Shown piece after piece: positions 1 through 7,481 of a stretch of DNA of 64,000 nucleotides; the stretch's first letter is position 1, and every line of letters starts with the position of its first letter. The notes below the pieces were generated by a model. That model was not told the origin of the DNA, searched no databases, and was given only the letters and a program-made list of their open reading frames with translations. Location: contig NZ_VFOZ01000001.1 of assembly GCF_006716425.1 (NCBI RefSeq), forward strand, positions 6,262,001-6,326,000, in the 5' to 3' direction. The stretch is from Actinoallomurus bryophytorum (GTDB lineage Bacteria; Actinomycetota; Actinomycetes; Streptosporangiales; Streptosporangiaceae). A program made the position numbers and the translations under genes.

Positions 1-174
1 ACGCCCGTCTATCCGGGCGACGAGCTCACCGTGACGCTCACCGCCAAGCGGATCGAGCCCCGGCAGGGGGCCGACTACGGAGAGGTCCGCTGGGACGCCG
101 ACGTGACGAAACAGGACGGGTCCTCGGTCGCCAAGTACGACGTGCTGACCCTGGTCGCCAACGGGGAGCAGTGA
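1..174 (+). CDS. C-terminal end of a PaaZ/MaoC-type protein (partial)
   Basis: Reading frame 1 is open from the window edge to a TGA at 172-174 and gives 57 residues with no start, so the gene begins outside the window. The segment PGDELTVTLTAKR...ADYGEVRWD...YDVLTLVA has the pattern of the C-terminal hot-dog (MaoC-like hydratase) domain of PaaZ, the bifunctional oxepin-CoA hydrolase / semialdehyde dehydrogenase of aerobic phenylacetate degradation; E. coli PaaZ ends in a similar LTLVA stretch. The stop overlaps the ATG of the next gene (TGATG), so the two are probably co-transcribed. A stand-alone MaoC dehydratase is the alternative. Confidence 0.6.
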   Translation, partial: TPVYPGDELTVTLTAKRIEPRQGADYGEVRWDADVTKQDGSSVAKYDVLTLVANGEQ

Positions 175-710
175 TGGCCCCTCTCGACATCTCGCTGCTG
201 CCCGCCGAGGCGAGCGCGGACACCGACACCATGCGGGAGGTGGCGGACCTGGTCAACCGGGTCTACGCCACCGCGGAGAACGGGCAGTGGCTGCCGGGTA
301 CCACCCGTACGACCGTCGAGGAGATCACGGAGCTCACCCGCGCCGGGCAGATCGTCGTGGCGCGGCTCGACGGCGCCGTCGTCGGGTCCATCCGCGTGCA
401 GCACCTCGACGCCGAGACCGGGGAGTCCGGGATGCTGGTCGCCGACCCCGACCACCGCGGCATGGGGATCGGGCGGCGGCTACGGAGCTTTGTCATCGAC
501 ATGCTCCGGCGGCAGGGGATCGGCACGCTGCAGATCGAGCTGCTCGTCCCCCGCGACTGGACCCAGGACTCGAAGGAGTTCATGGCCGGCTGGAACGAGC
601 GGTCCGGCTACAAGGTGGTGCGCAAGGGGGCCTTCGAGGAGCAGTATCCCGACTTGGCTCCGCGGCTGGCCACGCCGTGCGACTTCGTCATCTACCACAA
701 GGCGCTGTGA
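174..710 (+). CDS. GNAT-family N-acetyltransferase
   Basis: A 178-residue protein. The acetyl-CoA pyrophosphate-binding loop is visible as DPDHRGMGIGRRLRSF at roughly residues 92-107 (the R/Q-x-x-G-x-G/A signature of motif A), and the strand-helix pattern before it (IVVARLDGAVVGSIRVQHL) is typical of GNAT motif D/A. ATG 174 was chosen over the in-frame GTG at 171 because it overlaps the upstream stop as TGATG and has GGGGAG a few bases ahead. The substrate cannot be read from the sequence. Its coupling to a PaaZ-like gene suggests co-expression but not necessarily a shared pathway. Confidence 0.85.
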   Translation: MAPLDISLLPAEASADTDTMREVADLVNRVYATAENGQWLPGTTRTTVEEITELTRAGQIVVARLDGAVVGSIRVQHLDAETGESGMLVADPDHRGMGIGRRLRSFVIDMLRRQGIGTLQIELLVPRDWTQDSKEFMAGWNERSGYKVVRKGAFEEQYPDLAPRLATPCDFVIYHKAL

Positions 711-731
711 GCTCGCCGCCGTCGCGCGTCC

Positions 732-1847
732 TCACAGACCGCCGCGGCGGCGCAGCCAGCGGGTGCTCAGGACGCCGGCGGGTACGGGGGCCCAGAAGGT
801 CGTGACGCGAAAGAGGAGCACGCCGGTGGCCGCCTGGGCGGCGGGGATGTGCACGGTCGCCAGGGCCGCGATGAGCGCCGCCTCCGTGGATCCCACGCCT
901 GCGGGCATGGGGACGGCGGAGCCCGCGGTGGCGCCGAGAAGGTAGAGCGCGACCAGCGAGCCGACGGACCCCGTCGGCACACCGGGGACGGCCATCACGC
1001 TCGTCGCGAAGGCCAGGGCCAGTGCCAGGTCGGCCGCGGTCGCGGCGGCGACCAGCGCCAGCAGGCAGCGGGGCCGCCGCAGCAGGTGCCGCAGGGAGCC
1101 CGCCACGCCGGCGAACACCGCACCGATCCGGAACGGGGGCTGCCGGCGTCGCCAGTACACCGCGACGACGACGAGCGCCGTCACCGCGACCACGGCGATG
1201 ATCACGGCGGGTACGAACATCCCCATGTGCCGGGACACGATCCGGCCGGCGTCGCCCGCGGGGCGCAGCGCGGGTCCCAGGCCGCCCCACAACGTGATGA
1301 CCAGCGTGACGAGCGCGAGCTTGGTCAACGCGCGTACGAGACCGACCACGGCCACCGTGGTGGTCGCGGCGCAGGCGGGCAGGCCGCGCCGGGTGAGGTA
1401 TCGGCAGGTCACGGCCGCGGTGCCGAGCCCGGCGGGCGCCAGCCGGTTCGCCGCGGCACCCGCGAACTGTGCGGTGGTGATCTCCCAGACACCGAGGCGC
1501 GCGATCGCGGGGGCGCCGGCGGTGGGCTTTCCGGCCGCGCCGGACGCGGTGGTGCGTACGCCGAGTGCCGAGGTCAGATAGTGCAGCGCGGTCAGCGCCG
1601 CGATCACCGGGACGAGCCCCCAGCGGATCCTCGCCGCTCCCTCGGAGAGCCAGTCCGCGCCGTTCCACAGACCGCCGGCCACATCGACGTTGGCCAGTCC
1701 CGCTCCGGCGAGCCCGGCGAGCAGTCCGGTCAGGACGAGCATCGAGACGATCCACGTACGGGCCGGGATGCGGGCCACGACGGACCCGCCGGCCTGAACC
1801 GTCACCAGGTCGGGCGGCGGCTGCCGTACGAGGGTGCTGCGATTCAT
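732..1847 (-). CDS. Flippase-like membrane protein (LPG synthase TM-domain / UPF0104 family)
   Basis: A 371-residue hydrophobic protein with about eight membrane segments. The family's conserved pieces are visible: NRLAPAGLGTAAVTCRYL (about residues 132-149) and, near the C-terminus, PMPAGVGSTEAAL followed by a G-x-LLFRVTTFWAPV segment. These are the signatures of the transmembrane domain shared by lysylphosphatidylglycerol synthases and AglD/YbhN-like proteins (PF03706). No soluble aminoacyltransferase domain follows, so this is a stand-alone lipid-flippase-like member; the transported lipid is unknown. It is convergent with the upstream acetyltransferase (21 bp between stops). Confidence 0.8.
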   Translation of the reverse strand: MNRSTLVRQPPPDLVTVQAGGSVVARIPARTWIVSMLVLTGLLAGLAGAGLANVDVAGGLWNGADWLSEGAARIRWGLVPVIAALTALHYLTSALGVRTTASGAAGKPTAGAPAIARLGVWEITTAQFAGAAANRLAPAGLGTAAVTCRYLTRRGLPACAATTTVAVVGLVRALTKLALVTLVITLWGGLGPALRPAGDAGRIVSRHMGMFVPAVIIAVVAVTALVVVAVYWRRRQPPFRIGAVFAGVAGSLRHLLRRPRCLLALVAAATAADLALALAFATSVMAVPGVPTGSVGSLVALYLLGATAGSAVPMPAGVGSTEAALIAALATVHIPAAQAATGVLLFRVTTFWAPVPAGVLSTRWLRRRGGL

Positions 1848-2283
1848 GGACTCAATGTCCCCTTAGCGGATCGACACCGATGGAACACAAGATGAAGAAC
1901 GCGGTCGGGAATCCGGGCGAAGAGACTTCAGTGCCTGCAGATGCTTCGCGGACCGGTCCTCGGACTGCGGTCCACGCTATTGGCGGTAGTGGGAAAGGCG
2001 GTGGGCGTCCGCGCCGTCGCGGGTGCCGGACCTGTGGTCAGAACCGGGCGTATGTGGGCGGCCGGTGACCGTACGGCCCGTGCGGCCTTCCGCGCGGGTC
2101 GATGACGGCCCTGACGCGGCCGTCGGCCCGCACCGCAACATTCGCACGTGTCCGTCCACCACTCCCGTTTCTCGCGGCTGTGCTACTACCCAAATAGTAC
2201 AGGTGCGTTGCTGGCACCGTATCGGAAAGGACACGCGGTAGGTGGCCGGGACGAAAAGGTCGATCGCGCCGCGGCCCGTCCGG
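1848..2283. other. Intergenic, no gene seen; contains a short dyad
   Basis: No convincing coding region lies here; the short frames have arginine/threonine-rich translations with no family pattern. At 2184-2199 there is an inverted repeat TACTA-CCCAAA-TAGTA. TACT/AGTA half-sites are part of classical MecI/BlaI operators, and a BlaI-type gene ends at 2284, so this could be a regulator site, but the link is only by similarity. Confidence 0.4.
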
Positions 2284-2658
2284 TCAGCGGGCTTCTTCGT
2301 CCCGTAGGAGGCGCAGCAGCAGGCGTTCGTCCTCCGGCGGGAGTTCCGAGACGAACCTCGCGAGCACCGCGGCGTGGTCCTGACGGCGACGGAGCAGGGC
2401 GTTCATGGCCGCGGCCGTGTGGCCGGCCTCGTCGACGCAGGGGAAGTAGACGTATCCGCGCCCCTCGCGGGTGCGCGTGGCCATCTCCTTGCGGTGCAGG
2501 CGGGCGAGGGTCGTCATCACCGTGGTGTACGCGAGGGCTCCGCCGAGCGAGGACTGGACCTCCGCCGGGCTCATCGGCCGCCCGCCCCGCCACAGCGCGG
2601 CCAGCACCTCGTCCTCGAGCATGCCGGAAGGTCGTCGCTGCTGGTCGGGCGAGTTCAT
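2284..2658 (-). CDS. BlaI/MecI/CopY-family transcriptional repressor
   Basis: A 124-residue winged-helix protein of the Penicillinase_R family. The N-terminal half has the family pattern EDEVLAALWRGGRPMSPAEVQ...LAYTTVMTTLARLHRKEM (recognition helix in the TTVMTTLARL stretch), followed by a short wing and the C-terminal dimerisation helices with RFVSELPPEDERLLLRLL. Such proteins repress beta-lactamase or other envelope-stress genes and in many bacteria are inactivated by a BlaR/M56 protease; no such sensor is present nearby. A second BlaI-type gene starts 240 bp away in the opposite direction. Upstream, CTAT and ATAG half-sites lie at 2692-2706. Confidence 0.88.
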   Translation of the reverse strand: MNSPDQQRRPSGMLEDEVLAALWRGGRPMSPAEVQSSLGGALAYTTVMTTLARLHRKEMATRTREGRGYVYFPCVDEAGHTAAAMNALLRRRQDHAAVLARFVSELPPEDERLLLRLLRDEEAR

Positions 2659-2897
2659 GCCGACACCTGCTCCGGGAGGAAACGGGGTCTATGACCACGA
2701 TAGTAGGGGTACGGTCCCGGCGGGCCTTCGCCAGATGCCCAGGTCGCGGGCTCAGCCACCCGGCCGCGGTCCGCCGCCGTAGGCCCTGCGCCGTCGGTAC
2801 GGTGCCGCGCGGCGGCGTGGGGGAGTCGCGGCCGTGATGGAGGATCCGGGACGAAACGGCTCCACAGATCCGGATGTACCGCCTGTAAAGTGACAGC

Positions 2898-3254
2898 ATG
2901 GCCGAACTGCGGCGGGGCGCCGGGCAGCTCGAGGCGGAGGTTCTCGGCACGCTGTGGGCGACCGGCCGGGCACTGACCCCGTCCGAGGTCCAGGAGCGGA
3001 TCGGCGGCGGCCTCGCGTACAACACCGTGCACACCATCCTGAAGCGCCTGTGGGACAAGGGCCTCGTGATCCGTGACGCCGGCGGACGGCGCGGAGCGTA
3101 CCGGCCGGTCAAGGACGCCACCGAGCACGCCGCGCAGATCATGCACGAGGCCCTGGGGCGGGAGCCGGACCACGCGGCGGTGCTCGAGCGCTTCGTGACC
3201 GGGCTCGGTCCCGACGACGAGGAGATGCTGCGCAAGCTCCTCGACACGGCGTAG
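2898..3254 (+). CDS. BlaI/MecI/CopY-family transcriptional repressor (second copy)
   Basis: A 118-residue protein with the same architecture as the divergent neighbour: GQLEAEVLGTLWATGRALTPSEVQ, then LAYNTVHTILKRLWDKGL as recognition helix and wing, and a C-terminal ERFVTGLGPDDEEMLRKLL dimerisation region. The two copies differ at many positions, so this is an old duplication or independent acquisition. No clear Shine-Dalgarno precedes the ATG; the upstream bases hold TGTA and TGACA half-site-like elements (about 2874-2895), compatible with autoregulation. It is convergent with the downstream membrane-protein gene, whose start carries a TACA/TGTA palindrome that could be this protein's operator. 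Confidence 0.88.
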   Translation: MAELRRGAGQLEAEVLGTLWATGRALTPSEVQERIGGGLAYNTVHTILKRLWDKGLVIRDAGGRRGAYRPVKDATEHAAQIMHEALGREPDHAAVLERFVTGLGPDDEEMLRKLLDTA

Positions 3255-3266
3255 GGCGCGTTCGTC

Positions 3267-4739
3267 TCAGGTGCGCGGGGCGGCCGGCGGATGCGGCGGC
3301 AGGAAGACGCGCCAGCGTCGCCCGCTGGGCGTGGTGAACGAGTAACGGAGCCAGCCGCGCGTGTAGCGTGGCCGCTGGCCGATGTGCTCCACGACCGCCA
3401 GCCGGGTCAGGGTCGCCGCCCTCCGCAGCCCGGCGACATCGGTGGACATGTCGTTGCCGGCGATCTGCAGCGACCGGCAGCCGGTGTAGAACGCCAGCGG
3501 TGGGGCCTGCTCGCCGGACAGCGTGCACGGCGGGCGTACGCCCAGGTACTGGAGCTGGCCGGTGATGGCGACGAAGTCCCCTCGCGCGGTGTACTGGGAC
3601 GTGACCATGTGCGCGAGCACCAGCTGCTGACCGGCCGTCTGCGCGGCGAGGCCCAGGGCCACGGCACCCGCCGTCGCGATCCGCCAGCGCCCCCGGCCGA
3701 GCGTGGCCGCGCCCCATGCGAGCTCGGCCATCGGCAGGGCCAGCAGCGCGTACGCCGGGATGAGGAAGCGGGGTGCGGCGTACCCGACCAGGAACAGGTA
3801 GGACGCGCCCAGGACGGCACCGCACGCGGCGGGTGGCGCCAGCAGGCCCAGCCGCCGCCCGCGCGCCGCGAGCACGAGGCCGCCGGCGGCCAGCACGGGG
3901 ACCAGCGGCCACCATGCCGAGAGAGGCTGGACGTGCCAGGTCGCGCCGCCGCACGGGCGGCACAGCAGGTTGTGGTCGAGCGCGTGCAGCTCCATCCGCA
4001 CGCCCTCGGGATGCCAGCCGAGGCCGCCCTCGGTCTCGCTCGCCGCACGCAGCCGGCGGAGCGGATCGCCGAATCTGACGTACGCCTCCACGACCCATTC
4101 GGCCGCGCCCGCCAGCGGTCCGATCACGATCGCCGCCAGCGCGATGAGCCGGCGCCGGTGGGCGAACGCCACCGCGACGAGCAGCGTGGGCACGAGCCAC
4201 ATCGCGTCACCGGGGCGTATGAGCGCCACGAAGGCCAGGCTCGCCGCGAGCCAGACCGGCGCCGCGCGGCTCTGCCCGCGCACCGTGTGCGCGAACCAGC
4301 CGGTGGCCGCCACCGCGCCGTAGGCGACGTAGATGTTGGGCATGACCGCGTTGCCGTAGAACTGCACCATCCACAGCACCGCGAGGAGAAACGCGGCCAG
4401 CGCGACGGTCACCGGCCGCAGCAGGCGGGTCCACGGCCAGTACGCGATCACGAGGCCGATGGTGGAGAGCACGGTCATGTAGATCCGCAGCGCGGCGACG
4501 GAGGAGGTGACCGCGACCAGCGGAGCGGCCAGCAGGGTGACGCCGCGGGCGCGCGGGGCGCTGAAGAACGCCGTGGGGACGTGCGGGCTGACCTGGCTCA
4601 CGTAGACCGTCTCGTCCCAGCCGAGCCGCATCCGCGTCGTGACGGCGACGAGCTGGGCGGCCGCGTACAGGAACGCCACCGCGACGAGGGGCACACAGGG
4701 GCGGGTGGGACGCACGCTTGACCGACCACTGAGGTTCAC
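3267..4739 (-). CDS. Polytopic membrane protein, GT-C-like glycosyltransferase
   Basis: A 490-residue protein with roughly ten membrane segments and a soluble C-terminal tail. An acidic pair sits in the first extracytoplasmic loop (RMRLGWDETVYVSQVSPHV, about residues 38-56), the position of the catalytic/metal-binding D-E motif in GT-C glycosyltransferases that use polyprenyl-phosphate sugars. The remainder (LIRPGDAMWLVPTLL; ...FLIPAYALLALPMAE) resembles ArnT/PMT-like proteins, but the exact family is not recognisable. The GTG start at 4739 lies inside a perfect palindrome (4738-4756), with a -10-like TACAAT on the coding strand just before it, suggesting a leaderless, repressor-controlled message. 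Confidence 0.6.
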   Translation of the reverse strand: MNLSGRSSVRPTRPCVPLVAVAFLYAAAQLVAVTTRMRLGWDETVYVSQVSPHVPTAFFSAPRARGVTLLAAPLVAVTSSVAALRIYMTVLSTIGLVIAYWPWTRLLRPVTVALAAFLLAVLWMVQFYGNAVMPNIYVAYGAVAATGWFAHTVRGQSRAAPVWLAASLAFVALIRPGDAMWLVPTLLVAVAFAHRRRLIALAAIVIGPLAGAAEWVVEAYVRFGDPLRRLRAASETEGGLGWHPEGVRMELHALDHNLLCRPCGGATWHVQPLSAWWPLVPVLAAGGLVLAARGRRLGLLAPPAACGAVLGASYLFLVGYAAPRFLIPAYALLALPMAELAWGAATLGRGRWRIATAGAVALGLAAQTAGQQLVLAHMVTSQYTARGDFVAITGQLQYLGVRPPCTLSGEQAPPLAFYTGCRSLQIAGNDMSTDVAGLRRAATLTRLAVVEHIGQRPRYTRGWLRYSFTTPSGRRWRVFLPPHPPAAPRT

Positions 4740-4756
4740 CCTACAGATTGTAGGGT
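4738..4756. promoter_or_regulatory. Perfect palindrome ACCCTACA-GAT-TGTAGGGT, candidate BlaI-type operator
   Basis: Two 8-bp arms are exact reverse complements around a 3-bp centre. The inner TACA...TGTA matches the core half-sites of BlaI/MecI operators. On the minus strand the site covers a TACAAT (-10-like) and the GTG start of the membrane-protein gene, where a bound repressor would block transcription. The same half-site (CCCTACA) recurs at 4832-4838 before the rightward PAP2-like gene. The pair of BlaI-type genes lies 1.5-2.4 kb away. That BlaI binds here is inference. Confidence 0.55.
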
Positions 4757-4897
4757 CTGGTCAATCATCGGCATGTAAACGGTCATGGGAGTTTCGCGTC
4801 GGGTGCGCTAACCCTCCGTTGACCGAGCGATCCCTACAGTGGTCGCGCGGTTCGCGTCCCGCGCCGCGGCACTGCGAACCCGACGAGGCGGAAACCC

Positions 4898-5440
4898 ATG
4901 TTCACCGACCATCTGGCCACCACGCACCGGCTCCACACCACGGCGGTGGTGACGATGAGAGTCGGGCCCGTCCTGCTGGTGGCGCTGCTCGGCTGGGCGT
5001 GGTGGGCGGCGCGCCGGGAACGTCCCGCCGCCATGGCCGCGGCGCTGTGGGCGCCGATCGGTGTCGTCGCGACCGTGGCCGCGAACCAGGTCGTCGAGCG
5101 GCTGCCGACCGTCCGGTGGGCGGCCTTCCACGGGCTGGTCGTGCACTCCTCCGACCTGCCGGGACCGAGTGACCACGCCGCGATGGCGTCCGCGACGGCG
5201 GCCGGGCTCTTCCTGGTCGGCCGCAGGTTCGGGCTCGCGGCGTGCGGCGGCTGGCTGGTCATCGCGCTCGCGCTCGCCCTCGGCGGGGCCGAGCCCGACG
5301 ACGTCGCGGGCGGTACGGTCATCGGCGTCACGGTCACCCTGATCGGCTTCGTGATCGTCGAGGGACCGCTCCGCCGTGCCGTGTCCCGCCTCCGCCGTAC
5401 GCGCCTGCGGCCGTTCACGGGGGCCGGAGAGACGTCCTGA
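4898..5440 (+). CDS. PAP2-like membrane protein with degenerate active site
   Basis: A 180-residue membrane protein with about five hydrophobic segments. The segment LPGPSDHAAMASATAAGLFLVGR (about residues 86-108) corresponds to motif 2 (PSGH/PSDH) of the type-2 phosphatidic acid phosphatase family, and GGAEPDDVAGGTVIG (about 128-142) aligns with motif 3 (G-x-H-x-P-x-D-V-x-x-G), but the nucleophilic histidine of motif 3 is replaced and no clear K-x6-RP motif 1 exists. It may therefore be a catalytically inactive relative. It is divergent from the GT-C-like gene and its stop lies inside a shared bidirectional terminator. Confidence 0.6.
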   Translation: MFTDHLATTHRLHTTAVVTMRVGPVLLVALLGWAWWAARRERPAAMAAALWAPIGVVATVAANQVVERLPTVRWAAFHGLVVHSSDLPGPSDHAAMASATAAGLFLVGRRFGLAACGGWLVIALALALGGAEPDDVAGGTVIGVTVTLIGFVIVEGPLRRAVSRLRRTRLRPFTGAGETS

Positions 5441-5463
5441 CCCCCCGAAACGCGGGGGGTCAG
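5437..5463. terminator. Bidirectional hairpin containing both convergent stop codons
   Basis: An 11-bp perfect stem (CTGACCCCCCG / CGGGGGGTCAG) with a 5-base loop. The TGA of the rightward PAP2-like gene (5438-5440) and the TGA of the leftward membrane-protein gene (read from 5460-5462) both lie in the arms, so one palindrome ends translation and probably transcription in both directions. Confidence 0.8.
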
Positions 5464-7067
5464 CAGGGAGTGCCGCGGGGGAGCTGGTAGCTCCCGCCGA
5501 GGCGGTACCGGCCGGGTACCGGGGCGAACAGACGGGTCCAGTCGCCGGCCTGGGTCAGGCAGCCTGGAGCGCCGCCGCGTACACCCAGCCACGGTGACCA
5601 GGGCACGCGTACGAGCACCCAGCCCCCCGACGGGACGTTGATGTCGAGCTCGCCGTCGTCCGCGCGCGCGACGGTGGCGGGCGGGTCGGCGAGCGGCTCG
5701 GGGTCGCTGAGCTCGTACAGGTGCCAGTGGTCGTCCCGCCAGACCTGCTTCAGCCACGGCTGGCCACCCGCGACGATGCGGGCCTCCTCGATCCCCTGCC
5801 AGTCCGGCGTGGAGTCCGACAGGACGACGTAACGCACGGCCCAGCGCTTAAGCCAGTCGTGGTAGGTGTCGGCGGTAAGGGTCCCGTTGTAGAACAGGGG
5901 GTTGCGGTCGACGTCGGCCTGGCGGTTCCAGCCGCGCGCGAGGTTGACCACCGGGGCGAACTCCGACGACTCCAGATGCGTGCGCTCCGGCACCACCTCG
6001 ACCCGTCCGCGGTCGGCGTTCAGGTTGCGCAGCTCCGACAGCACACCGGTCGTGTGGCCGTCGGGGGAGCCGGTGTTCACGACGTCGAAGACCGGCCGGA
6101 TGATCTGGGAGATGGCGGTGGCCGCGAACGCGACGTAGAGGATGGCGGTCTTCCGCTCCATCGCGGCGGCGAGCATGACCGCGCCGCCGAACAGCAGGGC
6201 GAGGCGGTCCACGTTGCTGCCCACCTGCGACGGGATGAGCCAGGTGAGAACGGTCCCGAAGGCGTACACGACCGCGCCCGCGCGTACGTTGCGCCAGGCC
6301 TTGGGGGCGTAGAGCGCGAGCGCCACGGCGCTGACGACGGGAGCCGCGACCAGGAACCACGGGAACGGCTGCACCCCCTTGAAGGGGAACAGCAGCGCGG
6401 AGAGCGCGACCACGAACGGCGGCCCGGCCGCCAGCGCGTACGCCGGCCGTCGGCGCCGGGTGAGGAACAGCGCCGCGGCGGCCACCTCGAGGAAGAGCCC
6501 GGCCACCGGGCTGGCCAGCGTGGCCAGCACGCCGAGGAAGACGACCGCGGCGGCGCGGGGCGCGCGCGGGCCGCGCGAGGCGAACACCACGGCGACCGCG
6601 GCGAGCCCGAAGAGCACCCCCAGCGAGAACGTCACCCGGCCGGACACCGCGTTGCAGGACAGCGCGAAGGCCCCCCAGAGCGCGGGTGCCAGCGGACGGC
6701 GGATCCCCGAGCGTACGAGGAGCAGCGCGAAGAGCCCGGCCGAGGCCGTGCCCGCGAGCACACCGGTCGTACGGACGCCCAGCAGGGCCATGAGGTACGG
6801 GGAGATCACGCTGTACGAGGCGGGGTGCATGCCGCCGTACCACGCGAAGTCGTAGGCGGAGCCGGGATGGCGGAGGGCGAACTCCGCCCAGGCGCTCTGC
6901 GCGGCGAGGTCGCCGCCGCCGCGCGCGAGGAACACCGCCCACAGCACATGGAGGATTCCGGCAATGACCGTAGCGGCCACGACGGGGTGCAACAGCCACC
7001 GTCGGTGGCGTACCGGTCGTGCCCGTATCGCGGCGGCGGGGCGTGGCGCCTCGAGTGTGGCGGTCAC
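5460..7067 (-). CDS. Large polytopic membrane protein with C-terminal extracytoplasmic domain
   Basis: A 535-residue protein. A basic N-terminus is followed by about nine to ten hydrophobic segments (to about residue 310) and then a soluble region of about 220 residues containing repeated Trp/Asp-rich patches (RWAVRYVVLSDSTPDW; DDHWHLYELSDPEP). This layout is seen in actinobacterial membrane proteins annotated as hypothetical or GT-C-like; the loop after the first membrane segment (AEFALRHPGSAYDFAWYGG) lacks an obvious D-E pair. I do not recognise a defined family. It ends in the terminator shared with the PAP2-like gene. Confidence 0.6.
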   Translation of the reverse strand: MTATLEAPRPAAAIRARPVRHRRWLLHPVVAATVIAGILHVLWAVFLARGGGDLAAQSAWAEFALRHPGSAYDFAWYGGMHPASYSVISPYLMALLGVRTTGVLAGTASAGLFALLLVRSGIRRPLAPALWGAFALSCNAVSGRVTFSLGVLFGLAAVAVVFASRGPRAPRAAAVVFLGVLATLASPVAGLFLEVAAAALFLTRRRRPAYALAAGPPFVVALSALLFPFKGVQPFPWFLVAAPVVSAVALALYAPKAWRNVRAGAVVYAFGTVLTWLIPSQVGSNVDRLALLFGGAVMLAAAMERKTAILYVAFAATAISQIIRPVFDVVNTGSPDGHTTGVLSELRNLNADRGRVEVVPERTHLESSEFAPVVNLARGWNRQADVDRNPLFYNGTLTADTYHDWLKRWAVRYVVLSDSTPDWQGIEEARIVAGGQPWLKQVWRDDHWHLYELSDPEPLADPPATVARADDGELDINVPSGGWVLVRVPWSPWLGVRGGAPGCLTQAGDWTRLFAPVPGRYRLGGSYQLPRGTPC

Positions 7068-7481
7068 AGCCCGGCCGCTCTCTCCGCAAGCCCGTTATGG
7101 GACAGCTGGGGAGCGGGGGACATTCGGCCAATGATCAACGATCGCGGCCCGGAGGGCAAATCAAGCGAGTTGTGAAATCGGCTACATCACGCTTACCGCG
7201 GAATGAAGCGTTCCGTTCTGCTGCCGTACGAGCGCCCACAGGCACGTGTGCCCAGGGCAACGTAACTCCCAAGGCAACACCAAGGCATCGCCAAGTCGCA
7301 CCGAGGGTGACGTCCGCCGCTACAGGAGATTCGGCGACGATAGACGGCACTTCCCTCCTTTTCGAAACATTGCCGCGTTAACGCGCCAGGCCCTACGCTT
7401 TACCGGCGGTCCAGGCGATGCGCTCCACCGGGCGAGCCGCTCACATGGGCCTCGCGGGCAGGCGACGGGAAAGGCGATTTT
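7068..7481. other. Intergenic region with a possible promoter for the FHA-ABC gene
   Basis: No coding signal is seen. TTGCCG (7370-7375) and TACGCT (7394-7399), 18 bp apart, form a plausible sigma-70-type promoter about 80 bp before the GTG start at 7482. The rest is relatively AT-richer than its surroundings and shows no clear repeat. Confidence 0.4.

Noticed and set aside
1977-2241. Small open frames on both strands between the flippase-like and BlaI genes
   Set aside because: They overlap each other on opposite strands, lack ribosome-binding sites and have no recognisable pattern.
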